Origin: Lineus longissimus
Lineage: Eukaryota > Nemertea > Pilidiophora > Heteronemertea > Lineidae
Length of the DNA stretch: 64,000 nucleotides
Direction: 5' to 3'
NCBI RefSeq assembly: GCF_910592395.1
Contig: NC_088321.1
Location: forward strand, 12,834,001-12,898,000
The notes below the pieces were generated by a model. The model worked only from the letters and a program-made list of their open reading frames with translations. It made no database searches and was not told the origin of the DNA. Made by a program: the position numbers and the translations under genes. Every line of letters begins with the position of its first letter. Position 1 is the first letter of the stretch. This document shows, piece by piece, positions 1-12,133 of the stretch.

Positions 1-1019
1 CCCTAGATTAGAACAGCTGGCATTAATTTGGCATGACTGATCAGTGAATGTATTCTACGTAATAATTCAAAAAGTTATGTTACGTTTTGTTTTTGATAAT
101 TGCACGTGTGCTATTTTAGTTTGACTGCCTTTAGATGATGTTGCAACATATGCTAGAAGTTTGGAGTGCATTTGTGGTATTTTGGAGCTAACATTCCTCA
201 AATTACATGGTTGTTGAGAAGAATGAAAATAAGCGTCCGGTTATTTTAAAACACGTCGACCATTACGATGTTTGTTTAGCAAAACCAGGCCTATTCCAAG
301 TAGACCACTACTGCGTCACATGACGGAAATATTAGCATGGACACAGGTTTTTATTTGTTTGAACATACAGAATGTCCCAAAATGAAAGAATCATTTCATA
401 CAATATGGTTCATTATCAGCCTGGTTTAGAAGTCTGTAGAACACGTAGAAAGATGACAGACGCAGTACCCCAGGTTGGCCCCAATTGTTATGGGTTATAG
501 GTGTATTAATTCTCACTCAGAGGGAGTTGAATGGTATATTCTAACCTATCACATTGAGCCTGAGACCTTTTGAATTAATATTTTGGTTTCATGCATCTTC
601 AGAATTATTTAGTTGTGTTTTTCTTGTGTAATTTATTATGCTTAAGAAGTTACTTGTACTTTCCTGGTAGAATGTTTTGGAAAAGGTTTATCGAAAGCTT
701 GGCCAGTTATATCATGTACATGTAGCATTATGTACACATGTATGTTAAACAGAAAAGAGAAGGGGCCCTGAGGTGTTAATTACTAATGGCTGTTACTAAT
801 GTATGGTAACAGAGTTACAATGTCCTCCAAAGAATAGAAGCAAAACTGAGGTGAGCGACTCACTTATATATTTTTGCTAACCGGTTCAGTAGGCCCTGCA
901 TTGTACACTATACATTAATGTTTGCCATCAGTAGATCTTGGCGCTCCTTCTCTAAACTGAAATAGAAGTATTTATCTTTACCATGCAACACAAACAAGTC
1001 CCACCTTGTAAAGCAATGT
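1..1019. other. gene-free AT-rich stretch
   Basis: I see no exon with conserved protein content or a convincing splice pair here. The stretch is ordinary AT-rich intergenic or intronic DNA with TACATGTA-type motifs near 716-745. The short open frame on the minus strand that reaches into 908-1108 is produced by the neighbouring minisatellite and is not a gene. Confidence 0.5.
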
Positions 1020-1235
1020 CCCCCTGCCTGTAGAGTGTAGGCAAAAACAGTGGCCAAAGTCTCATCCCCTGCCTGTAGAGTGTAGGCCAAGACAGTGGCC
1101 AAGGTCATGTTCCCCTGCCTGTAGAGTGTAGGCCAAGACAGTGGCCAAGGTCATGTCCCCCTGCCTGTAGAGTGTAGGTCAAGACAGTGGCCAAGGTCTT
1201 ATCCCCCTGCCTGTAGAGAGTAGGTTAACCAGTGC
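1020..1235. repeat. minisatellite, ~46-bp unit, about 4.5 copies
   Basis: Five head-to-tail copies start with CCTGCCTGTAGAGTGTAGG near 1023, 1070, 1114, 1160 and 1205. Most continue with a conserved ACAGTGGCCAAGGTCATG half; the last copy is diverged and truncated (TAGGTTAACCAGTGC). An isolated ACAGTGGCCAAAGTCATGTT fragment recurs at about 1299-1318, beyond a small foldback. Confidence 0.9.
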
Positions 1236-1237
1236 AA

Positions 1238-1295
1238 ACCCCAATTCCCGAATGGACTCTTGTAATGCATTAACTGGAGGAGTCTATTCAGAGGT
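1238..1295. repeat. partial small foldback element (copy 1)
   Basis: The segment has the same core as a complete element at 13649-13729: ATGGACTC, a TAATGCATTAACTGG centre, then a complementary GAGTCTAT arm. The long C/G-rich terminal arms of the 13.6-kb copy are only partly kept here, so this is probably a truncated copy. It interrupts the end of the minisatellite. Confidence 0.65.
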
Positions 1296-2589
1296 TATAC
1301 AGTGGCCAAAGTCATGTTACTTAGTCCTTATGAATATACATGTATGTATAAGTTGTTTAATATGATTTAGGGCTTGAGCGCTCATGAATATGTTAATTTC
1401 GTTGAGGTTGATAAAACCAAAGGGAAGATGGGTAAAATTCTATACGATCATGAAAATAGTTGTTACGTTTATATTTGGGACTCGCCATGGAGAAGGGTTT
1501 ACGAGGGCATTTACTTACAGTATCTACTGATTTCCTTTTATACCACTCCTGTGAAAACAATAAAGGTATCATTGGAAAGAAAGGGTCAGTGCCATTAATC
1601 TCCAGAAACGATTTTATTATCCCGATTTGCATACATGTATCATCAGGTTGTATTTTGCATTTGAAAAATATCGTCTTTACCCATACCACTACATTTGGCT
1701 AGATTTGTGATTTCCAACCACATGAGTGGTAAGCCGGTTATGCTTGTCCAACCGTGAGATTTTGGGTGTGAAAACTTACCTAATTAGCATATTTTGGGCA
1801 ATTAATATAAATTAGGCCAACATTACCTCCCAAAATCTCAAAGATGGTTGGGGATAACCCCTTATAATATTGTCTCAAATCGTAGCTAAATGTATCTGGA
1901 AGCGTAACAGAAATAATTGCAGAGAAGGGGGTTATATTTTTCATATGCAAATTACCCCCTCATTATATGCAAATTAGGACGAAAAGGAAATGACAGCATT
2001 TAATACCCAATGATACTTTGTTTTCACAAGTGTAGGAAATCAGCAGATCCAGCCAATCCCGCAGAGAGGTACATTTCCCCATAGCCAGTCGCATTTGTGA
2101 TTATTTTGAATATTCCGCTATGCTAATGAATATTCATGCATGAGCAGAAATGAATATGTTAATGAGTTGTTGATCAAATCTAGAAGAATCTGATTTTATT
2201 TGTATATATTATGTTTGTGAATCAAAGAGAAAGGTGATCAGATGTAAAGCGTAGTTTATCGTGTTTTTTGTTCCACACCAAGGTTGTCAGTCATGTGAGT
2301 TTTGCAAACTTTGTTAATTGTTATTCTTGCTCGGGGCTGACAACTGACAACTCCCTGGGCTGACTAAAAAGACTTGAAAACATATCACGAGAACCGTGTC
2401 GGGGGTTAAGGCATGGCTGGGCTTTGACAGAATCAGTCAGACGCAGATCCGAGGGGGCACACCATACAGAAAATGAAATGGCCAGGGCCATTGAGCTCAC
2501 CTCATGTGGAGGAAAGATAGATAAAGAGCATGGTATTGTGTCATGTAGTGTTAGGTTTGATGTAGGTCCAAGCAATTACGATTTCCCCA
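1296..2589. other. gene-free stretch, no recognised content
   Basis: Several overlapping short open frames occur on both strands at 1374-1702 and 2321-2624. None has a recognisable domain, none is joined by splice sites, and the overlap on opposite strands argues against coding. I see no repeat copy except weak ones near the right edge. Confidence 0.45.
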
Positions 2590-3505
2590 AAATGGCCAAT
2601 TTACAGTACATACGACCTCTGTGACTTTGAAAAGTAGGTCAAATCAAAGAAGACCCGGGTGACACATTGAATGGTTGTTAGAATTAGATGTACCTATGAT
2701 ATAAAATTGGTGCCAATCGGGCAAGTAATTACTAGGAATAATGGCATTTTGAAGAATTTAGGATATGGCCCCCTCCCTGGAGGCCAAACGGCAAATCAGA
2801 TCGCACCAAACTTCGGTACCTGAGATCACCTGACCATGGGGTACATGTGTACTTAATTTGTGATCAATAGTCATTGCAGTTAAGAAACGTGCCATAGTTA
2901 CGGCCTGACGGCCAATTTACTCCATTTGACCTCTGTGACCTTGACAAGAAGGTCAAATTAAAAACCTGTGTGACATATACTGTATGGTGGTAAGATGTAC
3001 CCATGATATCAAATTGGTGGCAATTGGGCAAGAAGTTAAGGAATAATCACATTTTTAAGGTTTTTGGATTTTGCCCCCTTGTGGTCAAGTGGTGAATCAT
3101 ATTGGACCAAACTTCGGTCCCCGAGATCACCTGACTAAGGGGTAAATGTGTACCAAATTTGGGATCAATAGTCATTGCAGTTTAGAAACGTGCCATCGTT
3201 ACATCCTAACGGCCAATTTACACCATTTGACCTCTGTGACCTTGAAAAGTAGGTCAAATCAAAAACCCGTATGATATGTGATGTATCCTTGCTAGAAATA
3301 CCTACCATAAAATTTTTATTGAAAACGGATCATTAATAAGAGACACATCACACTTTTTATGTTTGAAGTTTTAGCCCCCTGGTGGCCAAGTCATGAACCA
3401 GACCGGACCGAAATTCAGTGTCAGAGTACCTCTGACCTAGGGGGTCATGTGTACAAAGTTTCAAGTTCATAGCACAAGCGGTTGAGAAACGTGCCACACA
3501 GGATA
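2590..3505. repeat. three tandem copies of a ~300-bp interspersed repeat
   Basis: Landmarks recur about every 300 bp: GGCCAATTTAC, then TTTGACCTCTGTGACCTTG, then a GCCCCCT..TGG.CAAGT block, then GATCACCTGAC, then GTCATTGCAGTTnAGAAACGTGCCAT. The copies begin near 2594, 2910 and 3209. Diverged pieces of the same family appear near 13195, 14490-14960, 22648-22760 and 24955-25390, so this is a dispersed family that has locally become tandem. The last copy runs into a GAC microsatellite. Confidence 0.85.
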
Positions 3506-3507
3506 CG

Positions 3508-3547
<40 letters not shown>
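3506..3547. repeat. (GAC)n microsatellite
   Basis: About 13 perfect GAC/ACG triplets follow the GAAACGTGCCACACAGGATACG end of the preceding repeat. Frames through it would encode poly-Thr, poly-Asp, poly-Ser or poly-Val, but no gene is supported. Triplet runs at the end of this repeat family are likely a product of its 3' end. Confidence 0.95.
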
Positions 3548-3548
<1 letters not shown>

Positions 3549-3689
3549 ACACAGGGCTATCGTATAGACTCCCCCCAACGGTGAGCCAACCAGGAATTTT
3601 GATGAGAAATGCAATGAATGCCCCACCCACTCTTTTTCTGGCTCCTGGAGCCAGCCCTGTCAGTACAGGAACCATGTACATACTGGGAC

Positions 3690-6600
3690 CAGCATCTTTA
3701 GGTTTGTCCGATGATCTAGAGGAGCCGTCACATAGAGAACAAGGACATTATGAACTGGTGGAATGTGACTGTGTCCTCATATTCCCTGGGAAAGATTGTC
3801 ACCTCTCTGATTGGAGACCAGCGTCTTCAGGAAGAAATCACAACTTGGATGTGATTGTCCTCACTGGAATGTTGTCCCTGGATCTGGAGAAGCCGTCATA
3901 AAGAGACCAACGACTCCATGAACTGGTTGGATCTAACTGTCTCCTCGTATTCCCTGGGAAAGATTGCCACCTCACTTATTGGGGACCAGCGTCTTTCGGA
4001 AGAATTCACAACTTGGATGTGACTGTCCTCACTCGAGTGTCGTCCGATGATCTGGAGGAGCCAACACAGAGATCGAGGAATTATGAATTGTTTGGTAGTT
4101 ACTGTTGGGATAGAGCCAGGTGCAAACAAAACTAAACATTATGATTTGTCGGATGCCACTACCAAGTAGTTTGGTCCCAACTGATGTCAGGATAGGACCA
4201 GAGTCGAGTCCCCGGTATTAGCTATTTCCATAATAGGCCATCCCATACATGTAGCATCTGTCTCCTAGCACCCAGGTAGCTCCCATATAGTGCACCCGAG
4301 ACAGGGATTTTCCTACTGGAAGGACAAGGACAATATGAAATGTCACTCGAAAGCAGGCTGTTGGGTAGGGTCCCTGTCCCTACCCAACATTTGGTAGGGT
4401 CTGGGTTCACAACAATAATTTAAACACACACATGAAATGGCACTCGAAGACAGGCTGTTTCCCTACTTAGGTAGGGATCCCATGTTGTTCAAGGATCTTG
4501 AGAAGTCGTCAAGAAGAGACCAAGGACATTATGAACTGGTGGGATGTGACTGTGTCCGCGTATTCCCTGGGAGAGATTGCCACCTCATAAATTGGAGACC
4601 AGCGTCTTTAGGAAGAATTCACAACATGGATGTAATTGTCCTCACTGGAATGTTGTTCCAGGTTCTAAGGAAGCCGTCGCAAAGAGACCAAGGACTCAAT
4701 GAACTGGTGGGATGTGACTGTCTCCTCGTATTCTCTGTGAAAGATTGTCATATCACCGATTGGAGACCAGCATCTTTAGGAAGAATTCACAACTTGGATT
4801 TGACTGTCCTCACTGGAATGTTTTTCCAGGATCTGTAGAAGCCGTCACTAAAAGTCAAAGGACTCAATGAACTGGTGGGATGTGACTGTCATCTCACCTA
4901 TTGGAGACCAGCGTCTTTAGGAAAAAGTCACAACTTGGATCTGATTGTCCTCACTCGAGTGTCATCCAAGGATCTGGAGGAGCCGACACAGAGACCGAGG
5001 ACATTATGAATTGTATGGTTGTTATTGTTGGGATAGAGCCAAGTGCAAAGAAAACTAAACATTATGATTTGTCGGATGCCACTACCAAGTAGTTTGGTCC
5101 CAACTGATGTCAGGACCCCATCCCTACCGAACCTTGCGTAGGGTCTGGGTTCACAACAATAACCTTAAACACGCACATGAAATGGCATTCGAAGACAGGC
5201 TGTTTCCCTACTTATGTACGGATTCCATGTTGTTTCAGGATCTGGAGAAGCAGTCCGGAAGATCTCAAGGACACTATGAACTGGTGGGATGTGACTGTGT
5301 CCTCGTATTCCCTGGGAACGATTGCCACCTCAACAATAGGGGACCAGTGTCTTTAGGAAGAATTCACAACTTGGATGTGACTGTCCTCACTCGAGTGTCG
5401 TCCGAGGATCTGGAGGAGCCGACACAGAGTCCGAGGACATTTTGAATTGTATGGTTGTTACTGTTGGAATAGAGCCAGGTGCAAACAAAACTAAACATTA
5501 TGATTTGTCGGATGCCACTACCAAGTAGTTTGGTCCCAACTGATGTCAGGATAGGACCAGAGTCGAGTCCCCGCTATTAGCCATTTCCATAATAGGCCAT
5601 CCCATACATGTAGCATCTGTCTCCAAGCTCCCATCCCTTCCCAACCTTGGGTAGGGTCTGGGTTCACAACCATAACCTTAAACACACACATGAAATGGCA
5701 TTCGAAGACAGGCTTTTTCCCTACTTATGTAAGGATCCCATGTTGTTCCAGGATCTGGAGAAGTCGTCAGGAAGAGCTCAAGGACACTATGAACTGGTGG
5801 GATGTGACTGTGTCCTTGTATTCCCTGGGAAAGATTGTCACCTCAATAATAGGGGACCAGTGTCTTTAGGAAGAATTGACAACTTGGATGTGACTGTCCT
5901 CACTCAAGTGTCGTCCGAGGATCTGGAGGAGCCGACCATAGACCGAGTACATTATGAATTGTTTGGTTGTTACTGTTGGGAAGAGCCAGGTGCAAACAAA
6001 ACTAAACATTACGATTTGTCGGATGCCACCACCAAGTACATGTAGTTTGGTCCCAACTGATGTCAGGATAGGACCAGAGTCGAGTCCCTGGTATTAGCGA
6101 TTTCCATGATAGGCCATCCCTTACATGCAGCATCTGTCTCCTAGCACCCAGGTAGCTCACATATAGTGCACCCGAGACGGGAATTATATCACTTGAAGGA
6201 CAAGGACAATATGAAATGCCACTCGAAGACAAGCTGTTGCCCTACTTGGGTAGGGACCCCATCCCTACCCAACCTTGGGTAGGGCCTGGTTCACAACAAT
6301 AACCTTAAACACACATGAAATGGCATTCGAAGACAGTCTGTTTCCCAACTTATGTAGGAATCCCATTTTGTTCCAGGATCTGGAGAAGTCGTCAGGAAGA
6401 GCTCAAGGACACTATGAACTGGTGGGATGTGACTGTGTCCTTGTATTCCCTGGGAAAGATTGTAACCTCAACAATAGGGGACGAGTGTCTTTCGGAAGAT
6501 TCAGAACTTGGATGTGACTGTCCTCACTCGAGTGTCGTCCGAGGATCTGGAGGAGCCGACACAGAGACCGACGACATCATAAATTGTATGGTTGTTACTG

Positions 6601-7333
6601 TTGGGATAGAGCCAGGTGCAAACAAAACTAAACATTATGATTTGTCGGATGCCACTACCAAGTAGTTTGGTCCCAACTGATGTCAGGATAGGGCCAGAGT
6701 CGAGTCCTTGGTATTAGCTACTTCCATAATAGGCCATCCCATACATGTAGCATCTGTCTCCTAGCTCCCACATTGCTCACATATAGTGCAGCCGAGACGG
6801 CAATTGTATTACTGGAAGGACAAAGACAATATGAAATGCCACTCGAAGACAGGCTGTTGCCCTACTTGGGTAGGGACCCCATCCCTACCGAACCTTTGGT
6901 AGGGTCTGGGTTCACAACAATAACCTAAAACACACGCATGAAATAGCATTCGAAGACAGGCTGTTTCCCTACTTCTGTAAGAATCCCATTTTGTTCCAGG
7001 ATCTGGAGAAGTCGTCAGGAAGAGCTCAAGGACACTATGAACTGGTGGGATGTGACTGTGTCCTTGTATTCCCTAGGAAATATTGTCACCTCAACAATAG
7101 GGGACCAGTGTCTTTCGGAAGAATTTACAAATTGGATGTGACTGTCCTCACTCGAGTGTCGCCCGAGGATCTGGAGGAGCCGACCAAGAGACCAAGGACA
7201 TTATGAATTGTTTGGTTGTTACTGTTGGGATAGAGCCAGGTGCAAACAAAACTAAACATTATGATTTGTCGGATGCCACTACCAAGTAGTTTGGTCCAAA
7301 CTGATGTCAGGATAGGACCAGAGTCGAGTCCTT
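3690..7333 (+). repeat. higher-order satellite-like array, + orientation block
   Basis: The block is built from a 168-bp module. On the + strand the module translates to a 56-residue repeat with landmarks YELVGCDCVLVFPGKDCHL, then PASLGRIHNLDVIVLTG, then DLEKPSQRDQG. Modules are grouped into larger units of about 620-670 bp separated by a conserved spacer (TACATGTAGCATCTGTCTCC, AACAAAACTAAACATTATGA, CACATGAAATGGCATTCGAA). Unit starts lie near 4437, 5180, 5690, 6317 and 6937. Because 168 is divisible by three, frames stay open across modules for up to about 140 codons here, but spacers carry stops. I found no splice sites, signal peptide or known domain. The simplest reading is a satellite derived from a minisatellite, possibly once coding. 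Confidence 0.85.
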
Positions 7334-10300
7334 GGTCTCTTTGTGACGGTTTCTCCAGATCCAGGGACAACATTCCAGTGAGGACAATCACATCCAAGAT
7401 GTTAATTCTTCCTAAAAACGCTGGTCCGAATTGGTGAGTTGGCAATCTTTCCCAGGGACTACAAGGACACAGTCACATCCCACCAATTCATAGAGTTCTT
7501 GGTATCTTTGTGATGGCTCCTCCAGATCCAGGGACACCATTCCAGTGAGGACAATCACATCCAAGTTGTGAATTCTTCCTAAAGACGCTGGTCCGCAATT
7601 GGTGAGGTGGCAATCTCTCCCAGGGAATACAAGGACACATTAACATCCCACTAGTTCGTAACGTCATTGGTCTCTTCGTGACGACTTCTCCAGATCCTAG
7701 AAGAACATGGGATTCCTACCTAAGTAGGGAAACAGCCTGTCTTCGAGTGCCATTTCATGTGTGTGTTAAAAGTTATTGTTGTGAACCCAGACCCTACTCA
7801 AGGTTGGGTAGGGATGGGGTCCCAACCCTAGTAGGGCAACAGCCTGTCCTCGAATACCATTTCATATTGTCCTTGTCCTTCCAGTAGGACAATCCCTGCG
7901 TCGGATGCACGATATGGGAGCTATCTGGCTGCTAGGAGACAGATGCTACATGTAAGGGATGGCCTATCATGGAAATAGCTAATACCAGGGACTCGACTCT
8001 GGTCCTATCCTGACATCAGTTGGGACCAAACTACTTGGTAGTGGCATCCGACAAATCATAATACTTAGTTTTGTTTGCACCTGGCTCTATCCCAACAGTA
8101 ACTACCAAACAATTCATGATGTCCTCGATCTCTGTGTCGGCGCCTCGAGATCCTCGGACGACACTCGAGTGAGGACAGTCACATCCAAGTTGTGAATTCA
8201 TCCTAAAGACGCTGGTCTCCAATAGGTGAGTTGAAAATATTTCGCAGGGAAAACGAAGACACAGTTACATCCCACCAGTTCATAGAGTCCTTGTTCTCTT
8301 TGTGATGGCTTCTCCAGATCCAGGGACAACATTCCGGTGAGGACAATTACATCAAAGTTGTGAATTCTTCCTAAAGACGCTGGTTTCCAATTGGTGAGGT
8401 GGTAATCTTTCCCAGGGAATACAAGGACACAGTCACATCCCACCAATTCATAGCGTTCTTGGTCTCTTTGTGACGGATCCTCCAGATCAAGGGACAATAT
8501 TTCAGTGAGGACAATCACATCCATGTTGTGAATTCTTCCTAAAGACACTGGTGCCCAATTGGTGAGGTGGTAATCTTTCCCAGGGAATACAAGGACACAG
8601 TCACATCCCACCAATTCATAGCGTTCTTGGTCTCTTTGTGACGGGTCCTCCAGATCAAGGGACAATATTTCAGTGAGGACAATCACATCCATGTTGTGAA
8701 TTCTTCCTAAAGACGCTGGTTCGCAATTGGTAAGGTGGCAATCTCTCTCAGGGAATACAAGGACACAGTCACATCCCACCAATCCATAGAGTTCTTGGTC
8801 TCTTTGTGACGGCTTCTCCAGATCCAGGGACAACATTCCAGTGAGGACAATCACATCCAAGTTGTGAATTCTTCCTGAAGACCCTGGTCCCCAATTGATG
8901 AGGTGGCAATCTTTTCCAGGGAATACAATGACACAGTCACATCCCTCCAGTTCATAATGTCCTTGGTCTCTTCTTGACGGCTTCTCCAGATCCTGCATCA
9001 ACATGGGATCCCTACCTAAGTAGGGAAACAGCCTGCGTTCGAGTGCCATTTCATGTGTGTGTTTAAATCATTGTTGGGAACCCAGACCCTACCCATGAAT
9101 GGGAAGGGAGTGTCCTTCCAGTACGACAATCCCTGTCTCGGGTGCACTATATGGGAGCTATCTGGGTGCTAGGAGACAGATGCTACATGTATAGAATGGC
9201 CTATTATGGAAATAGTTAATACCGGGAACTCGATTCTGGTCCTATCCTGACATCAGTTGGGACCAAACTACTTGGTAGTGGCATCCGACAAATCATAATG
9301 TTTAGTTTTATTTGCATCTGGCTCTATCCCAACAGTAACTACCAAACAATTCATTATGTCCTCGGTCTCTCGGTCGGCTCCTCCAGATCCTCGGGCGACA
9401 CTCGACTGAGGACAGTCACACCCAAGTTGTGAATTCTTCCTAAAGACGCTGGTCTCCAATCAGTGAGATAACAATCTTTCCCAGGGAATACGAGGACACA
9501 GTTACATCCCACCAGTTCATAGAGTCCTTGGTCTCTTTGTGACGGTTTCTCCAGATCTAGGGACATCATTCCAGTGAGGACAATCACATCCAAGTTGTTA
9601 ATTCTTCCTAAAAACGCTGGTCCCCAATTGGTGAGTTGGCAATCTTTCCCAGGGACTACAAGGACACAGTCACATCCCACCAATTCATAGAGTTCTTGGT
9701 CTCTTTGTGATGGCTCCTTCAGATCCAGGGACACCATTCCAGTGAGGACAATCACATCCAAGTTGTGAATTCTTCCTAAAGACGCTGGTCCGCAATTGGT
9801 GAGGTGGCAATCTCTCCCAGGGAATACAAGGACACATCAACATCCCACTAGTTCGTAATGTCATTGGTCTCTTCGTGACGACTTCTCTAGATCCTAGAAG
9901 AACATGGGATCCCTACCTAAGTAGGGAAACAGCCTGTCTTCGAGTGCCATTTCATGTGTGTGTTAAACGTTATTATTGTGAACCCAGACACTACCCAAGG
10001 TTGGGTAGGGATGGGGTCCCAATCCTAGTAGGGCTACAGCCTGTCCTCGAGTACCATTTCATATTGTCCTTGTCCTTCCAGTAGGACAATCCCTGCGTCG
10101 GGTGCACTATATGGGAGCTATCTGGGTGCTAGGAGACAGTGCTGCATGTAAGGGATGGCCTATCATGGAAATAGCTAATACCAAGGACTCGACTCTGGTC
10201 CTATCCTGACACCAGTTGGGACCAAACTACATGTACTTGGTAGTGGCATCCGACAAATCATAATGTTTAGTTTTTTTTGCACCTGGCTCTTCCCAACAGT

Positions 10301-12020
10301 AACAACCATACAATTCATGATGTCCTCGATCTCTGTGTCGGCGCCTCGAGATCCTCGGACGACACTCGAGTGAGGACAGTCACATCCAAGTTGTGAATTC
10401 ATCCTAAAGACGCTGGTCTCCAATAGGCGAATTGAAAATATTTCGCAGGGAATACGAGGACACAGTTACATCCCACCAGTTCATAGAGTCCTTGTTCTCT
10501 TTGTGATGGCTTCTCCAGATCGAGGGACAACATTCCAGTGAGGACAATCACATCCAAGTTGTTAATTCTTCCTAAAGACGCTGGTCCCCAATTGGTGAGG
10601 TGGCAATCTCTCTCAGGGAATACATGGACACAGTCACATCCCACCAATTCATAGCGTTCTTGGTCTCTTTCTGACGGATCCTCCAGATCCAGGGACAACA
10701 TTTCAGTGAGGACAATCACATCCATGTTGTGAATTCTTCCTAAAGACACTGGTGCCCAATTGGTAAGGTGGCAATCTTTCCCAGGGAATACAAGGACACA
10801 GTCACATCCCACCAATTCATAGCGTTCTTGGTCTCTTTCTGACGGATCCTCCAGATCCAGGGACAACATTTCAGTGAGGACAATCACATCCATGTTGTGA
10901 ATTCTTCCTAAAGACGCTGGTCCCCAATTGATGAGGTGGCAATCTTTCCAGGGAATACAATGATACAGTCCTATCCCTCCAGTTAATAATGTCCTTGGTC
11001 TCTTCTTGACGGCTTCTCCAGATCCTGGAACAACATGGGATCACTACCTAGGTAGGGAAACAGCCTGCGTTCGAGTGCCATTTCATGTGTGTGTTTAAAT
11101 CATTGTTGGGAACCCAGACCCTACCCAAGGTTGGGAAGGGATTGTCCTTCCAGTACGACAGTCCCTGTCTCGGGTGCACTATATGGGAGCTATCTGGGTG
11201 CTAGGAGACAGATGCTACATGTATGGGATGGCCTATTACGGAAATAGTTAATACAAGGGACTCGATTCTGGTCCTATCCTGACATCAGTTGGGACCAAAC
11301 TACTTGGTAGTGGCATCCGACAAATCATAATGTTTAGTTTTGTTTGCATCTGGCTCTATCCCAACAGCATCTACCAAACAATTCATTATGTCCTCGGTCT
11401 CTCGGTCGGCTCCTCAAGATCCTCGGACGACACTCGACTGAGGACAGTCACACCCAAGTTGTGAATTCTTCCTAAAGATGCTGGTCTCCAATCAGTGAGA
11501 TGACAATCTCTCCCAGGGAATACGAGGAGACAGTTACATCCCACCAGTTCATAGAGTCCTTGGTCTCTTTGTGACGGCTTCTCCAGAAACAGGGACAACA
11601 TTCCAGTGAGGACAATCACATCCAAGTTGTTAATTCTTCCTAAAAACGCTGGTCCCCAATTGGTGAGTTGGCAATCTTTCCCAGGGACTACAAGGACACA
11701 GTCACATCCTACCAATTCATAGAGTTCTTGGTCTCTTTGTGATGGCTCCTCCAGATCCAGGGACAACATTCCAGTGAGGACAATCACATCCAAGTTGTGA
11801 ATTCTTCCTAAAGACGCTGGTTCGCAATTGGTGAGGTGGCAATCTCTCTCAGGGAATACATGGACACAGTCACATCCCACCAATTCATAGAGTTATTGGT
11901 CTCTTTGTGACGGATCCTCCAGATTAAGGGACAACATTTCAATGAGGACAATCACATCCATGTTGTGAATTCTTCCTAAAGACATTGGTGCCCAATTGGT
12001 AAGGTGGCAATCTTTCCCAG
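7334..12020 (-). repeat. higher-order satellite-like array, inverted block
   Basis: This is the same 168-bp module and spacer as in 3690-7333 but on the minus strand. The longest open stretch, complement(8198..9049), holds five consecutive 56-residue modules in frame (283 codons). A larger period of about 2.2 kb is visible: the segment around 7675-7750 recurs at about 9880-9955, and that around 8040-8220 recurs at about 10230-10430. So at least two copies of a 2.2-kb unit (about 7.4-9.6 and 9.6-11.8 kb) stand in tandem. High identity between these units suggests recent amplification. No splicing or known protein family could be recognised. Confidence 0.85.
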
Positions 12021-12133
12021 GGTCACGAAGCCATCACAAAGAGACCAATGACATTATGAACTGGTGGGATGTGACTGTGTCCTTGTATTCCCTGGGAAAG
12101 ATTGCCACCTTACCAATTTGAGACCAGCGTCTG
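12021..12133 (+). repeat. single array module flipped back to + orientation
   Basis: At about 12020 the minus-oriented text (GCAATCTTTCCCAGGG) is followed directly by the plus-oriented text of the module (CCATCACAAAGAGACCAATG, TGAACTGGTGGGATGTGACT, ...GAGACCAGCGTCT). Array similarity ends at about 12133, before CTGAAATACTGTTTCC. This marks the right edge of the array and a second inversion point. Confidence 0.8.

Noticed and set aside
3482-3901. 139-codon plus-strand frame with a poly-threonine start
   Set aside because: It runs from a GAC microsatellite into the first array module. There is no splice support, and the start is an artefact of the triplet repeat.
3690-12133. CRISPR array or bacterial repeat-spacer system
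   Set aside because: The repeats are long (168 bp), diverged, lack unique spacers, and lie in an intron-containing animal genome with no cas genes.
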